From Balanoglossus misakiensis (Eukaryota; Hemichordata), in the NCBI GenBank assembly GCA_040954595.2, contig CM082588.2, forward strand, positions 5,518,001 to 5,582,000: a stretch of 64,000 nt of DNA, given 5' to 3'. Under the pieces are notes generated by a model, which worked only from the letters and a program-made list of their open reading frames with translations, searched no databases and had not been told where the DNA came from. Below are positions 62,425 through 64,000 of the stretch, piece by piece. Numbering within the stretch: position 1 is the first letter of the stretch; every line of letters begins with the position of its first letter. The translations under genes were made by a program, and so were the position numbers.

Positions 62425-64000
62425 GTGAGTCAAAACACATTAGTCTTTGGAGTTTTCTAGGCCGCGAAAACATGTGAGTTTGTTTACCCTGCAACGTACT
62501 ATACTATGCGGCTACTATTAGTTACTCGCGCTCAATCATGTACATTTCATTCAGCGCGGACGCGCGCTGCAATCGACATCTGAATTGTTGCGGTTTTGCG
62601 GTTTGACTTAATTGACCCCATCTCCCAGCGTGATTAGACTTAATGGTTGTTCTGAAATTGTTTTGCGGTGTGGTCGTATCCGATAATAATAGGCGATCGA
62701 CAAAGTGCGCCGTGGGCGAAGAACAAGAAAGTGAACTTGCGGAACACAAAACGATTCATAATAAGTTCTAAAGGACGCACTGGTCTCCTGTAAATATTGC
62801 CGTGTTTTTTGTTGTTTGCATTTCGCCAGAGAACTTGTTTGTCCGACGACTTTACCAAGAACGAAGTTTTATCAGTTTATGCTGCCGTTGCCCGCGCAAC
62901 TGTTAAAAGCGTCTCGCACCACTTTTGGATTTTTTACTTAAAAAATTGTCAAGCGCTTTTAACTTTCAACAAGGAGGGTGGGGGTGGCGTTGACAGCTAG
63001 ACCAACTTGGGGCCCGGGGTGGAGAGAGAGGGATTTCAAATTTTGTCCAGCAAATTCCGTAGATCAATTGTGACCATTAAAAATTACATTGGTCAGCTTG
63101 TATTGCCGTTAACGTTTTTCTCACACATTACTCGACATATTTACTGTGGACCCGAGGAAATGATCAGTCCCCCAAAACTATGTTAACTTAAAAACTGGGT
63201 CACCGTTGAGTCGGTCGACCCGAACAAATGCGGTTCTGTTTTCTATCTGAAACACTGCACTCAGGCTTTTAGGCGCTGTTCTCCTAGTGGAGCATTAATT
63301 CGCGAGAATAATTTACAAATAAAAGGGGGTAAGAATTAAATCAAACGGAAATAAAACCAGGCCCTGTCGCGTCGTCGAATTTGTACCAAACACATACACG
63401 TGCCCCGGTGGTCTATGGATTTTAGGAGTTGCATTTAGCTTTGTGGTGGAGTTAATTTGACCATTGCCTCAGTAATAAAACTACAATAGCAGCAGATATG
63501 CTGGAGAAGGCGCTGGGGCGGTGTATACTCATCTATAAAGCGAACCCAAGACTTGGGCTGGTATGCGATACTTTAAAATGCAAATACCGCAACTTTTCAG
63601 GCCTTCAAAGGAGAGAAAAAGGAACAAAAGAAGCTACTATCAATAAATCGCTTTCTTGAAAAGTGGGTCGGTCGTTCACATGAAGAGCTGTGGTGGTGTT
63701 GCCGCCTCCGTATTTACAAAAGCAAACTGTGGGATTTGACAATTTAGTTAATTATCGCCTGTAATCACTATAAAAATAATCTGCCGAGAGAGATTCTGCC
63801 CGACTGCCCCTAATCGAATAGACTTTTGTGCTCTGTATGGAGTTTTTTTCTCTCAGCTTTCTATCTGGTGTAGGTAATTGCCCTTTTGTTTTACGTGCGA
63901 AATGTGTGAAAAGCAACCAAACATCGACAATGGGGTTTGTTTCAAGGAATTTTAAGTATTACAGGGCTTCCCTGCATTTTGTATCAAACGATATTGGTTG
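62425..64000. other. Probable first intron of the secreted-protein gene
   Basis: No second exon could be identified. The frame at 62797-63000 follows an acceptor-like TTTCGCCAG, but its composition and sequence do not look like protein. A few G-rich stretches (62980-63030) are present. Confidence 0.35.

Noticed and set aside
1-64000. tRNA, rRNA and viral or bacterial gene blocks
   Set aside because: Scanning by eye for tRNA B-box sequences and for conserved rRNA, polymerase, integrase or reverse-transcriptase motifs gave nothing convincing; a covariance-model search would be decisive.

Overview
The window is animal nuclear DNA. The genes are split into short coding exons joined by GT-AG introns, and the proteins are CHORDC1, a TPBG-like receptor, mitochondrial-clan cytochromes P450 and an MFS carrier. 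The palindromes TACATGTA and TAGGCCTA are frequent, several MITE-like palindromes are present, and genes are widely spaced. This fits an invertebrate deuterostome (ambulacrarian or amphioxus-like). The taxon is an inference; nothing in the sequence fixes it.

Layout. 1-4532: no gene, repeat remnants. 4694-8844 (minus): a nine-exon gene for a 349-residue cobalamin-independent methionine synthase (MetE)-like protein, unusual in an animal. 9477-13286 and 20570-23994 (both minus): two complete nine-exon mitochondrial-type P450 genes with matching exon sizes and phases, a clear duplicated pair. Between them on the plus strand, 16070-20228: an eleven-exon MFS carrier of the oxalate/formate-antiporter (pyruvate-carrier-like) type.

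24-49 kb is a gene-poor block. Its core is a 3.1-kb satellite of about 35 units of 88 bp, followed by a 42-bp minisatellite, a segmental duplication carrying two copies of an exon-like block, and two long hairpin-forming palindromes. Exon-like blocks on both sides suggest that a spliced transcript of unknown nature may cross this region. The rest holds small MITE-like elements, a 52-bp tandem repeat and otherwise unremarkable AT-rich DNA.

49207-50421 (minus): an intronless TPBG (5T4/Waif1)-like leucine-rich-repeat membrane protein. 53603-60737 (minus): a complete ten-exon CHORDC1 (Hsp90 co-chaperone) gene with a perfect three-unit heat-shock element about 80 bp upstream of its start codon. 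62346 onward (plus): a first coding exon with a signal peptide, whose remaining exons are probably beyond the window.

Gene models were assembled by hand from splice signals, reading-phase continuity and family resemblance. All exons of the five spliced genes join in phase to an intact reading frame. The P450s, MFS carrier and MetE-like enzyme form a metabolic neighbourhood, but no functional link between them can be shown from sequence alone.
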